In this document: positions 12,701 through 24,700 of the stretch, piece by piece
Layout: the number at the start of each line of letters is the position of its first letter
How positions within the stretch are numbered: position 1 is the stretch's first letter
Origin: Chromobotia macracanthus
Lineage: Eukaryota > Chordata > Actinopteri > Cypriniformes > Botiidae
Assembly: GCA_036877525.1 (NCBI GenBank)
Contig: JAZGTH010000059.1
Span: 4,216,001-4,280,000 of the forward strand
Direction: 5' to 3'
DNA: 64,000 nucleotides
Made by a program: the position numbers and the translations under genes
The notes under the pieces: model-generated
What the model was told of the DNA's origin: nothing
Databases searched by the model: none
What the model saw: the letters and a program-made list of their open reading frames with translations, nothing else

Positions 12701-15700
12701 TATTTTATATCAGCAGCAAAATGAACACAAATTTATTGGAAATACTCAATATATCACCCAGCCCTAATGGGTATAAATCAAACCTTTAGCAATCATAGCA
12801 AACTTGTGGAACATTATAACGAATGAGAGCCAGCAACACTAAAATTCATTACAGAAGAACCTCACACAATGAAATGAGGTTATCATCTAACAAAGTTATA
12901 CTCCAACTGACCACACGTATTCCACATTCCATAGACCTAAATTAAAAGACCACACACACACACACAGACACACACAATCATGTAATGCATATCAGTACTG
13001 ATAGCAATACTGGTACAGAAGTCACAAAAAGTTACATACTCCTTTTATACTAAAGAGAAATGTGGGAGGTAACCAAGTCACATTCCATAAACTGCTGGAA
13101 TGTGATTAAAGCTCAGCGGAGGCTTAACTTTGGACGGGTCACTCCTCGCCACACTGACTAAACCCAACATGTTGTGCACAATACAGTATTCAGTCCCTTG
13201 AGCAAGTTATTAGCACTGCTACAGAAAGTACCTTCCAGTTTGAGACATGACAGTTCATCACTTAAAGAAATAAAGAACAGATATCACACCAAGAGTACAT
13301 ACATTTCTCATTGAGTGATATAAAAACTGAAACAAACATTGGAGTTACTTTTGACTGATAGTTTTAATCGATCATCTTCAAGCCATGTAACACACAGCTA
13401 TTCGTTGGCCATAATGTTAATGCAGGCTAAAATCAGTGTATACTGTTACAGCTGCAACAGATATTTGTAAATTAAAATGTAAAAATCATCCCAGTGAGAA
13501 CTCACAGAACAAAACGTTCAGTACTTAGATACCATGTAACTGTTCAGTCCACTCTGATTACACAGAGTAATACTGAAATATAATCTTTAACACTTTCTTT
13601 GCATAACATACAAATTGGTGCCCCAAAACTTTAAAGTAATAGACACAACTCTCCAGCAAAAATTATCTTAAAGTTAATAGGACATAAACGTTTAGATTAT
13701 AATTTAATTTGTCCTCCTGAGATTGAGAAGCATTTTCTGAAGATAATGCATCTCCAAATCACTGACTCTGTTGATGAAAATTGACTTTTCTGATAAAAAG
13801 AGCTTTCATCATATTTTATGTCCTATTTGTGCTAAATGCCTAATAACTTTGATCGCTATGTATTGATTGTTAAGTCCTGTATATTTTTAATAAAAAACAA
13901 GTGTGATTGATTACAATGATCACCATCTCATTCAAAATGACAAATAAAAAGGCTAAAAAAGTGAGTATTTCCTGTGTAACAGCTGGTTGATTAATGGCCA
14001 AGTCTTACTGCAAGCACTCTTCACAATTTCTCCTGTGAACAGGCGGATTATCACATCACTCAGGCTGGTTTCGTTCACAGAGGGGAGGGACAGAGAGCAG
14101 TTTCTGTGCTTAAAGTGAGGGGAAGACTTCAGCCCAGGTAGTTTCGCTTGAGCTCTGCCAGAGAACGTGCCTTTTATCCTGACGCTTCATGGAGCTGAGT
14201 TTGTATCTGAGGAATGCAAGGGTGGAGGGACTGTGGCAGCGTCCGTGTCTGAGAGAAGGTGCAGGAAGGTGCCTGGCGGTCACGCTGGTGTCAGCGGTGG
14301 GATTTGGGAGGGGGGTGAAGCCTGGATGGGTCAGTGGAGGGGGAGGGAGGTGTTAGAACTAGAGGACAGGAATGCTGTAGAGTTTGATGTAGGGAAGTTG
14401 GAAAGGCAACCAAAAAATGGCAGATTACAGAAGTAGAGAAAAACTGAAGGAAAAGAGGAGGATAAGGATACACACTACACATAAAAAGTTCAGGGTCACT
14501 GAAGTGCTTCTCATGATCATAACCTCATGATCATAAACTCATGATCTGAAGGTGTATTCTTAAATGTTTGAAATTAGTTGTGCAAGATCCAGCATAATAA
14601 GAGTCCAGCATAGACAGAAATTCAAGGTGACACCTCAAGATGCTGGATAAGATACCAAGAGAACATTTGTACTAATTTTAGGTGTTTGTTCTTTTAGTCA
14701 CGGCATAATTCCTATAATCCCAGTTGTGTTATCCAAGTTTTATTTTAAAATGCTGAAAAATATTTTAAAATGACCCTAAACTTTTGATAGTGTAGAAGAT
14801 GGCTGAATGTTTAGAGTCAGACAGCACGTCTCATCTTATAAATTATCTTAAATGCATTTAGACCAGATAATCTGTGGCCATAATACCTCACTGACTCAAG
14901 TTATATTCAGTGCAGTGCTGAGATGCAGCTTCAGATGCCTAACCTAGTTTATAATAAAGCATCAAAACTGTGAAATCCATAACCTGGGTAAACTTATTCA
15001 GTTCTTAACAGAACAAATAGACTGACTGATGCTGTGGCTCAACTGGTAGAGCATTGCGTTAGCAACGCAAAGATTGTGGGTTCATATCCTAGGGAACACC
15101 TACACTCATTAAATGTATAGAATTGAATTGAATATGTATTGAATACACTGCAAGTCGCTTTGGATAAAAGCATCTGCCAAATGCATAAATGTAAATGCAT
15201 AAAGAATGCAATGAGGTTTGTATCACTAAAGCTATGTAATATAAATAGCAATATGAATAAGCCAGTGAAGGGAGTAAATATCATCTTCAGTATGTGACAG
15301 CACCATTATGGTTAAGACTGGGTCTAAAGCATGGTCTAAAACCTTCAACACGCTTGAGGAATTCTCTTGTATTTAGAAGTGTGTAGTTGTCTCAACAGCT
15401 AACTGCTAATCAAAGACTACACACTAGGCTACACATTCACAAGAGTCTTGCTGTTACACGTGGTATTTTAATTAAGTATAACTCAGTCAATATGTAACAA
15501 AAATGGATTATTATATTCAGCACAGCACATGGCAGTGATTGTTGGTTAAAATGCATGTATCCTTTCAAGGTCCAATGGCTCCCCAGTCATTCTTCTGGCC
15601 TAGAATCCTGGATGTTGCTTCCCTGCAATTTACTACTACTGTAGCTAAATCTCCCTCTTGATGCCTCCGGCTAACTATTACTTGTTAAGGTTTTCAAAGC

Positions 15701-18700
15701 ACACAACATGGACATTTCACTATTTAAATGATTAGGCGGGAAATCAAGGTCAAAAGGGAGCAGATGGTGAAACAGATGTAAGGTGACATGAGAACAGAGT
15801 GCAGTGATTTAAAAAAAAAAAAAAAAGAGAAATAACCAACAATTGACATTCATTTTTAGCCTGTTAACTACATTAGGCAGAAAAGGGCTATATTTGGTTG
15901 GTTAGGAGCATTGAAAACAATGACTATTCTAGTACCAACTAGGATAAGAAGACCAGAAGGGAGAGATCAGATCATTAGAAAGGACTGGAAAAGGGCAGAT
16001 GACCTGTTCATGCAATTTCTTCAGCCATGATTTTTTCAGTTTTTTCCTAGATTTTGCACAGGTTAGAAAGCAAGCGATGAAGGACACAGGATTGAACAAT
16101 TCTTCAGACTGATCCCCTTAACCCCATATAAACCAATCATGTGGATTGGGGAGCACCTTGAATTTTCCAAGCAACGGTACTAGTCAGCTAAAAGTGACTA
16201 GAACTGATGTCTGTATTAGTGGCGGGTTTGAGAATGAAGAAGGTGGGACAGTCACAAAGCCAAAAAGAGGAAACTGCATGTTTCAGAAAACTAGAAGCGC
16301 CCTGTTACACTGCACCATTTTACTGACCAAGCTGAAATCACTGCTGTATGATTAACCCCACTGATTGGGTTGGGTCGAACTAGAATCAATAAACAAAATT
16401 GATTAAAGAAACTGATTGGCCTATCCAGATAAAGGTTAACCAATCAAAAGCCATTCCTGATAACCCCTGCAGAAATGCACTGATTGGTTGAAGCATATCG
16501 AAAGTTGAAAACAGGAGTATACATACCTTGCCTTATGAAAAGGCCACTGGGTTTCAGAACATCAGACTAGAACAAAGTTAAAACATTCAGAACATTAAGA
16601 AACAAGGATCAAACTTTCATAAGACAGGAAAATATCTCCAACACTCATATGCCCTTTCTCAGATGCACACACGTGCACACATACACAAATAATCCCAATG
16701 TCTAATTTAATTTCTTTTCAATATTTCAGCAAGTTTATGCCAAAGCTCTGCATAGCACAATAACCCCTAAAACAGCCTCAGGAGAAAAGCAAGACAGAAA
16801 GAGAGCAGGAGAGAGAGACAGGCGAGCGTTCTTTCACATCAAGAGAAAGTTTGTTGTTGTCAGCCCAGCAGGCGTTCTCTCCTGAGCCGAGGCAGCCATC
16901 TGCTCAACGTCAAAGCTAAACAGCATGAAGTACCTTCAGCACCAGTCACCAGCCAGCACTACAACCTTACACCAGCTTCCAACAGACCAGCACCAAACAG
17001 CCCAAGCATATCATATATGGAAGTGTTGCCCTTCGCCAAACTAAGGTTAAGTGCCTGTGCGGGTGCCCTGAACAGAAGGGCATCAGATTAACCAGCTTAG
17101 AGGTCTAATTGTGTTAAAATTGCAAGCAGCTCACCTCCTCTTGTCCGAGTGGCTGCCACCAGGGCTCCTGGGTAGGGTTTCGATTTCCACGGGGCTTGCA
17201 ACACAGGGTGGGCTGCTGACCACAGGCATACCAGACCAGGGAGGCCGTGTCTGAGTGGGCTGAAAAGATGAGTGGGTTGGGTTAGGTACAGCAAAACAAA
17301 CAAACCAACAAAATGAACTAGGGTAAACAAGATATCATGATAATTAAATAGGTACATCCCACAGAAAGCTACAATTATCTCATAACAGAAGAAAGAAAAA
17401 ACTACATTTTGCTTAAAGGAAACTTAAGCTTTTTTTACATTTAACATGTAAATGACAAGCAAGCACATTTTTCAGTAAGGAATGAAAAATATTTTCCTGT
17501 GATATAACTGCAGACTGGCAGTACCTTTGCTTCTAAGCTTGGGTTCACTCCATTATTGTGGCTGCTGTGGAAAGAGAAAATAAGGGTTTATGAGGTACTG
17601 TTGAATGATCTCAGTAAGCAACCTAATGATGGACCTTTCACAGAGGTGACCTCAAACCAGCACTAGTCCCTCAGGATTAATGTGACCAATGATATTCTTG
17701 CCCTCTGGTTTACTGACGTTGTTTTCAACATGTGATCAGATTTGTAAAAAACACAATGAGTCAAACAGTCATATTTGTGAATCATTTTGAGTTGCTGTAT
17801 TAGTCACAGCATGGGTGCTGAAAACACCCTGTAAATTAATGTGGCTAAACTGCCAGCAAATGCTGATTGTTCATGTTTCACCTTTAACCACAGCTGAATT
17901 ATAGTTTAAATACAGGCAGTCAGAAGACCAAAGCTTAACACTCTGTTGTGTTAATTACGTTTTTAGCCCCTGATAAAAACTGTAGTAGAATTACCTCATT
18001 TCTGACATCTAAACCTAATATGACACAACACCAATTCCAAAAAGCATTTACTCTTAAGAGGTGTCAGCCATAAATATTCAACAGCATATTTAAGGAATAT
18101 AAAATACTTACTCTGAAGACTTGTTAAAACCTGCAAAAATCAACAAAGAATGAGTACTTTATTAGACACTGTATAATGTTAAAGTCATAACAAAATGACT
18201 CATAATAAAATGACACGTGAGGCTTAAACCAATGTTGGGCAAGCTACTTTGTTGCTACAAACTGTAGCAAACTAAATAATAACCATTTAAAATGAGAATG
18301 TTTCAACTCATAACATAAAATGATGCATAGAAACATCTGAGAAAACAGTAATGATGTAAATCAAATGAATAAACCAAACATTGTGATACTACAATGCTAC
18401 AGCTTCCCAACAAGTAACAAGTATGAAACTCATGTTCACACCTCTGTTGTGCATGGTCCTTCTAGAGTAACGGCGGCTTGGTCTCCTTTCAAACGAGGCA
18501 GATCGCCTGGCTTTGCTGGCCTTAGTGGTCTGATATTCTGTCTTCCCACTTACAAATAAAACAAAATTAACGTCAGTTACACTGTTCTCTTTAACATCCT
18601 CCAGATAAATCCCTGCTGATTCGATAAGTCTTCAGACATTCACTTTTATGGGCTTAGAGTAATAAAAGTCTAATGTTATCGGACAGACTAATTTCACAGT

Positions 18701-21700
18701 GTAAACACATTATTCCTGAGAGGATACACAGACTACCCAGCATTAGCAAATAGTTTAACAACAAAACTGAACAATCAGAAGCACACAGGTGAACTTAAAG
18801 ATAAGTTAACTCATTGAGTCAAAAAATAGGTTAATTCTGAAGCAAAGAGAGGCGCTAAATAGGAACAGAAAAACAAAAAGCCCTTCCAACAGTGAGACGA
18901 ACTGGACAGCGTCAAAGCACCGGTCTGGCAGCTGGAGATAAGATTCCACAGAGAGGACACCCGTGTGCACATAAACACACACAGCACTGCACAGACAAGA
19001 TCACGTTACAATTTACAACTCGACAGCAGATATTGTTAGGGACAGCTGTAAGAAACAGGAAATCTTGTCTCAGTGCAGGTAAAAAATCCTAACCACTGAA
19101 CCTTAAATACAAAGGGTTTAAGTACTAATGTTAGAGAACCACAGGCATTACTTATTACTCAGATTGTGTAATGAGTGGCTTCAGTAGAGGCCAGGGCTTC
19201 AGTTGTTGATCTCCATGCAGAGCTCTAATAAAATTCATGTTTCCAGTCCAACAAATTAAAATGACAAAATCAGTTCTAAATTTGCTGCTATGAACAATAA
19301 AAAAAAAAAGTAAAGATTTTACATTTTCTGGAAAAGTGGTTGCCCATGCAAACACTCCACCACAACGACACGGTGTTGCTGCTGAAGAGTGGTTTAGTGC
19401 ACTGCTATGCAGTTGCTAAGGTGTTTTGTGTGGTTGCAAAAATGAGTGACATGTTGAAGTTTAAAAATTAGGTTGTTTAAACCCCTAAACCTGAGCGATA
19501 GTAAGAATGTGTTTTAAGGAATGCCACAACAGTAAACTTCACTAGTTATGCTCTGGGTTGTTAAAATGTAAAGTGCAGCCATCCTGGATAAGTGTGGTAA
19601 TACTTCAGAACATTCTCACCTGTATCTGAACCGTGAGCCCATGCGGATAAACCCAGAGCGGGCCGAGTTCTTCTGGACGGGGCCGCGCAGGCGGAAGAAA
19701 GCATGATGCTCTACGGCACACTTCCACAGATGCTTGCAAGCCTTTGGATGGTCCATGCGGAACACGAACGTGTGCTCCTGCTCTTTCCCCTGTGACAGAG
19801 GACAAAATGTAAGCGCAAAGAACAAATTTATGCTCTGGTGTGACAACAGAATTAATTGCAAAAGCCTTAGCCCAAATGAATTAGGCTTGGACAAGTGCAA
19901 AATCGAGAACTTGTTGGAAACAGTATGGCTCAGTTATCCTTTTTTTTTTTATTGGATAAGACTTAACTGACAAAAACTTGTTTAGGTTGGAAGTTCTTCT
20001 TGTAGTGTATGCAACACCTCTGTTCCAAAATCTGGTGAGCTGCCTACTACAACAGCTTTTGAGGGCATCATAGATGCATTCCCAACATAGACTATTCCAA
20101 ACCATGGACTATGCTTCAACTCTATGGAGGTAGACAGCAGGCAGCTCAAAAGGTTTTAGAACAGATCTGTATTATTTGTCAGTCTCTTTATTCACTGATA
20201 GCACATTTATAGAAAAAAAGATTCTAGCAGTTATTAGTTGCTTAATCTAACTTCCATTTGCCTTATCTGAGGCAAATCAAACACTGTCAGGGGGTTTTAT
20301 CAGCTGGCCTGCTGAGGAACAATATCAACATGACCCATGGATTCTGCAGGACTTTGCTGTGCTATAATCAAATGCCTGCTGCACATGACTCAAACAGGGA
20401 AATCATTCATCTGATACAGGACAAAAACAGAATACAAATAATCATATAGGGATATATTTTTGGAAAAATCAATGCTTTATTGGTAATATTTAAAGTTTAC
20501 ATACTATAAACGGTGTAACAGACAGTCGTACTCTCATCATTGACAGTGCTGGCTTTTTTTCTTAATTTTATACACAATATTAGTACTGATTAGGCAGTTG
20601 GCTATCTTAAACCTTGAAACATTCCTTAAACATTTCTGAAATCATTTCTAATAACACACACTCCTGGCTATTTTCTGTAAAGCAGCTTTGAAACTACATG
20701 TATTGTGATAAGCGCTATACAAATTAATGTGAACTGAATTGAATACCATCAAGACACAGGCTCAGATTGACTGACTTTAAGAGAGTGGCGGGCATTTCTG
20801 TCCTCATGTTAGCAGCCTCAGTGCTTTATAAAGTGTGAAGCTCTCCAGATGCCAAGCATGCCTGAAGGGAGACTGTCACTTATTAACTCAAGCTACAGAG
20901 ATGCCAAGAAGTTCTTGCTGAGATATAAACACACTTTTTCTCGGCCATGGATGCACAAAGGCATAAACTTCTATTTAATATTATAAAATTAGCATTATAA
21001 AAGAGTTTTAAAATTAGCATTATAAAAAACTATAAGAAATAAGTCAGAAACATAAGCATGTAACACAAGCAATCCACCGAAGCATTGGGCTGCTGCAGGT
21101 GGCTGAATTCCATGGAGCTGAGCCCGCTCTTATCAAAACCCTTTTGTGAGGGTCTGGCCTTCCAATTTTTCAGCACAGCACCATGTAATTGAAAGACTTT
21201 CTGTAGAATAAGCAGACTCTTCTTGACAAGGTATCCATATGTTAACAGCACAAAAGATGAAACTGTGTCTCTGCCTGAGCAAGTGCCCTCTCCTCTCTGA
21301 AATTTACTGTAAGCAAACTATAGACTGCACACTAAGCTATGACCACCTGTAGTGTATAAAATAGTCACCATTATTACAGAATGACTCTTTAAGTGCATGG
21401 TATGCTGTGATTAAATAAAAAACAGGGAGTTGAACATGAGGCACCCTTAAAGCCACATTTCACACTGACAGCTGCAGTGGGAGGTATAAACAGCACTATG
21501 ATGGAAGAGAAGAACATAAGACCCCATATTCACAGCTGGTTTTAACACCTGTTTATGGGGAACCAATCACAGGGCTAAATACAGGTGTTCACAGGGTCCA
21601 AAGAGTCTTGTCATCCAATCAATCAAACCACATTTGGGGGTTGTCAGAAAGACATGTGACCATATGGCACTTGTAATGTAAACACAAACATCATCAAAGA

Positions 21701-24700
21701 ACCACCTCCTTGTCTAAACAATGGCTTAAACTTTGCTTTTAATACTCTAATGCCCTTTGCACTCACGTCAGTGTTCTGGAGTCCCACATACTGAAGAGAT
21801 CACAGGCATTTTGCAGCAGCTTAAGACATTATTGTTTTACTCATTACAACTTTGTTTTTGACCACCAATTTTACACCACGGTGACATATGTCCCTTATTT
21901 CCACTGTGAATGAATAATTGTGAATAAAAGTCAAGGAATTTGTGTGTGTGTGGGAGGTGTGTGTTTACCTCTTCTGTCTGCTGAATTACCTGTTCATCAT
22001 CCTCCACCACCACCAGGGTAAGTTTGCTCTTCTTAAAGTCCAGACGTGTGATCTTGGGCCTGTGTAAACAACCAGCTCACTTCAGATAAAATTGCTTTTG
22101 ACTGTTAATGTATTTACTGATCTATGACTTCTGGAGGACAAATACTAAACTACAAATATTAAATACTAAACATGTTATTAAACCACAGGGGTTAAAGTGG
22201 GTCATTTTTTTTAATCTACTGTCCCAGTTTAAAGTAAGAGAACACTTGCCAGAAGAACAGGCCAATCTTAGTTTCCCCCTCAAACACGAGCACTCCAGTG
22301 GGGGTCAGACCCAAGCTGTATTCATTTCCATCTCGTGCCTGGAGACGGCAACATAAAGAACAAGTAAGTATCTGGATGTAACTGGATTGAAAAGTCATTA
22401 CAAACATATATGTTTCCCCCTCAACGCCATGATGTTAGAAAGCTCATACATGCTTCAAATACAGCGACCCAATCAGAGAAGCAATGATCTGTGTACCTTG
22501 ACCATATGCATGTCCACCCCATACATCTCCAGCCATTTGGCCTTGTTCAGGTAGTTTATCTCAGCTTGCGCTGGTGTCTGGCCCCTGTAAGGCCGAGTAA
22601 AACAAAATTTTAAGCAAGAAGACTACAGAAACAACCCAAGCTGCTCTATATCTGCTGTAGATTACAGCTTGTCGAGGCTACAATGACAGGTCATAAATCA
22701 TATACAGAAAGGTCAGGGTCAACAGTAGAGCTTTGGTTGAGTAGACAGGAAAGATCCAGGCAGAGTTAGAGGTGATGACCTGCATATTGACATTCATCAA
22801 CCTGCTTTCCATTTAGATTTGCCCTCTAAGGACTGTTCAAAGTGAAGTCATTATACCTAGCTATACCTACTTTTTAATAGAATAAGCGCTCTCATTTATA
22901 CCTGCACTCCTTCCAGGCATTGAAGATGGCAAGTTCCATCTCTTCCGTCTGGTTTGGGATGAAGCGGAATTCTGACACTAGCTCAAGTGCATGCTCAGCC
23001 GGGTCACAATCACCCAGTTCAGCTGAAAGGTAAAGATATCTTGATGAATGACAGCATCCAATGAAACTGCCTCAATATAAACTTCTGATTCACCTAACCC
23101 AAGTACCATTGATGATTCCTAACTAGACTGAGTCTATCTGTCATGTAACTAAAATAAAAAATTCTAAATGAAGGAGAGAATCTAATACGAGTGTTTAGAT
23201 TTAGATTCATATCTAACTTGCAACCACTAAGATGTAAGGAAACTTACAGTACCATCACTTACCCTGCAAAGAGTATGCAGCCAACTCCACTGCTGTGTCG
23301 AATGGGCATTCTAACCTATGTTCAACAAGACCATCAAAGCATATTTAGATACTTTTCTCAGACATTTAAGGATCATATGAGCATTCTTTTAAGAAAGGTT
23401 TACAGGTTTGACAGACGTAAAAAATTTCTGGTGTCCTTACAAAACCTTACAGATAGAAAAGCATCTGAGCACTTAAGTATTCAATGAGGATGGGAGAGTG
23501 GGAGTGAGTTGATGTTGTTATTGTTATAATGTTATTAAAGCAATGACATTTAAACATTTTTAATGTCCAAATACTTTTTTGGGGCACTGTACATTTATAA
23601 ATGGACCGGTGTCAAAGTAGACAGACTGTCAATGTAGGCAAAACTAAGTATTTTACACAAAGATGTCTTTAATAATAGTAAATTTTACTTACTTGCCACT
23701 GAGTATGTCCTGCTTTAACTGTAGTACAAAAAGATATCTACAAGAAATAATGATTGACAAAGAAGTTTGAGTAAAATATCTGCATAAACATTACAAGATT
23801 GTTAATGGCACAAATAGGTAACAAACCTGGTAAGTTCCTCGTGCAGGTTGTTGGGCTCAGAGGAATAGAACTTTACTCTCATATGGAGGCAATATGGTGG
23901 TCCAACTGAAACATAGACAAAGAACAGAATATAATAAACACTGTCAAAAAGGCAAAATGATGTGTATTAGCTGGTGCACAGCTTGTTGCCAAGACACAAC
24001 GCTTTAAGAACAGAAACGGAATCTGAGGGAGAATCACAGGCAAGAGATACAGAGTCAAAGGAATGAGATACAGAGCCTCCTTTTCATGGTTCATTACTAT
24101 CTGGACTTCACAGACAGTTAATCATTAACATTATATTACTTCTAAGAGCATTCAGGTAGACTAACTAAAAATCTAGCTTTTTTCCAAAGGTAGTGTGCTG
24201 TCTACAACAGTAGGCAATGCTAGAACTGCTTAAGTAGGCAATTAAACTGCATTCTACTTACTTTTGACTTGTTTTTTGATGCTTTTGGTGACATCGAGCC
24301 AATGCTGTAAAATATAAGAAAATGTGTCACAGTTTTAGGCTGCTGTATCAATAAATTAAGCTTAAACAGTCCTATGCAAGACATTACCAACAAGCACCAT
24401 TTCAAAGGACTGCAAATTTAAATCTTAGCACATAGAAATCAGTTTTGAAATAAATTACCGAACATTAAGGATTTAAGTCTGCAAAGAAATATTAGCATGC
24501 TACAAATGTTCCGTCATAGTAAAATGGACAAGGTCAAGTGTGCAAGAATACTTTTCTGTAAGGCTTCCGCACCTAACATCCCCCCAATCACACGCAACAA
24601 AAGTTACACACTTATACACTTTTTTGCATGCTTGAACAAACAGACACCATTTAACAGGAACCAACTTTCTGTGTCAGTGCTTTAGAAACTTCGGTCCTGT

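Larger units (their letters stand above)
11611..17134 (-). other. epb41l5: Long epb41l5 intron (5.5 kb)
   Basis: The intron between coding exons 17259-17135 and 11610-11471. It holds three DNA-transposon-like elements (11700, 12588, 14473), a SINE (15031), a CA repeat (12952) and a G-rich stretch at 14288-14352. No additional exon in the right phase was recognised. Open frames such as 14167-14436 lie in the G-rich stretch and look like composition artefacts. Confidence 0.7.
6716..18548 (-). other. epb41l5: epb41l5 exons for the FERM-adjacent region and C-terminal tail
   Basis: Thirteen exons encode residues 348-737, largely low-complexity and proline/serine-rich. Landmarks shared with the mammalian protein are 'VEIETLPRSPG', 'KLTEKTLNSV', 'LKSNILKAQVEA', 'LAENLIDF', 'ITPRWIIP' and the terminus 'LLTTEL'. 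A 19-nt micro-exon (18130-18112) and a 40-nt exon (17564-17525) fall early in the tail, which suggests regulated splicing. The last three residues fit a class I PDZ ligand (T-x-L); that reading is an inference. The zone from 11611 to 17134 is one long intron. Confidence 0.88.

Noticed and set aside
14167..14436. 89-codon open frame on plus in the long epb41l5 intron
   Set aside because: Its Gly and Glu-rich content follows from the G-rich plus strand; no homology recognised and it is antisense to the host gene.
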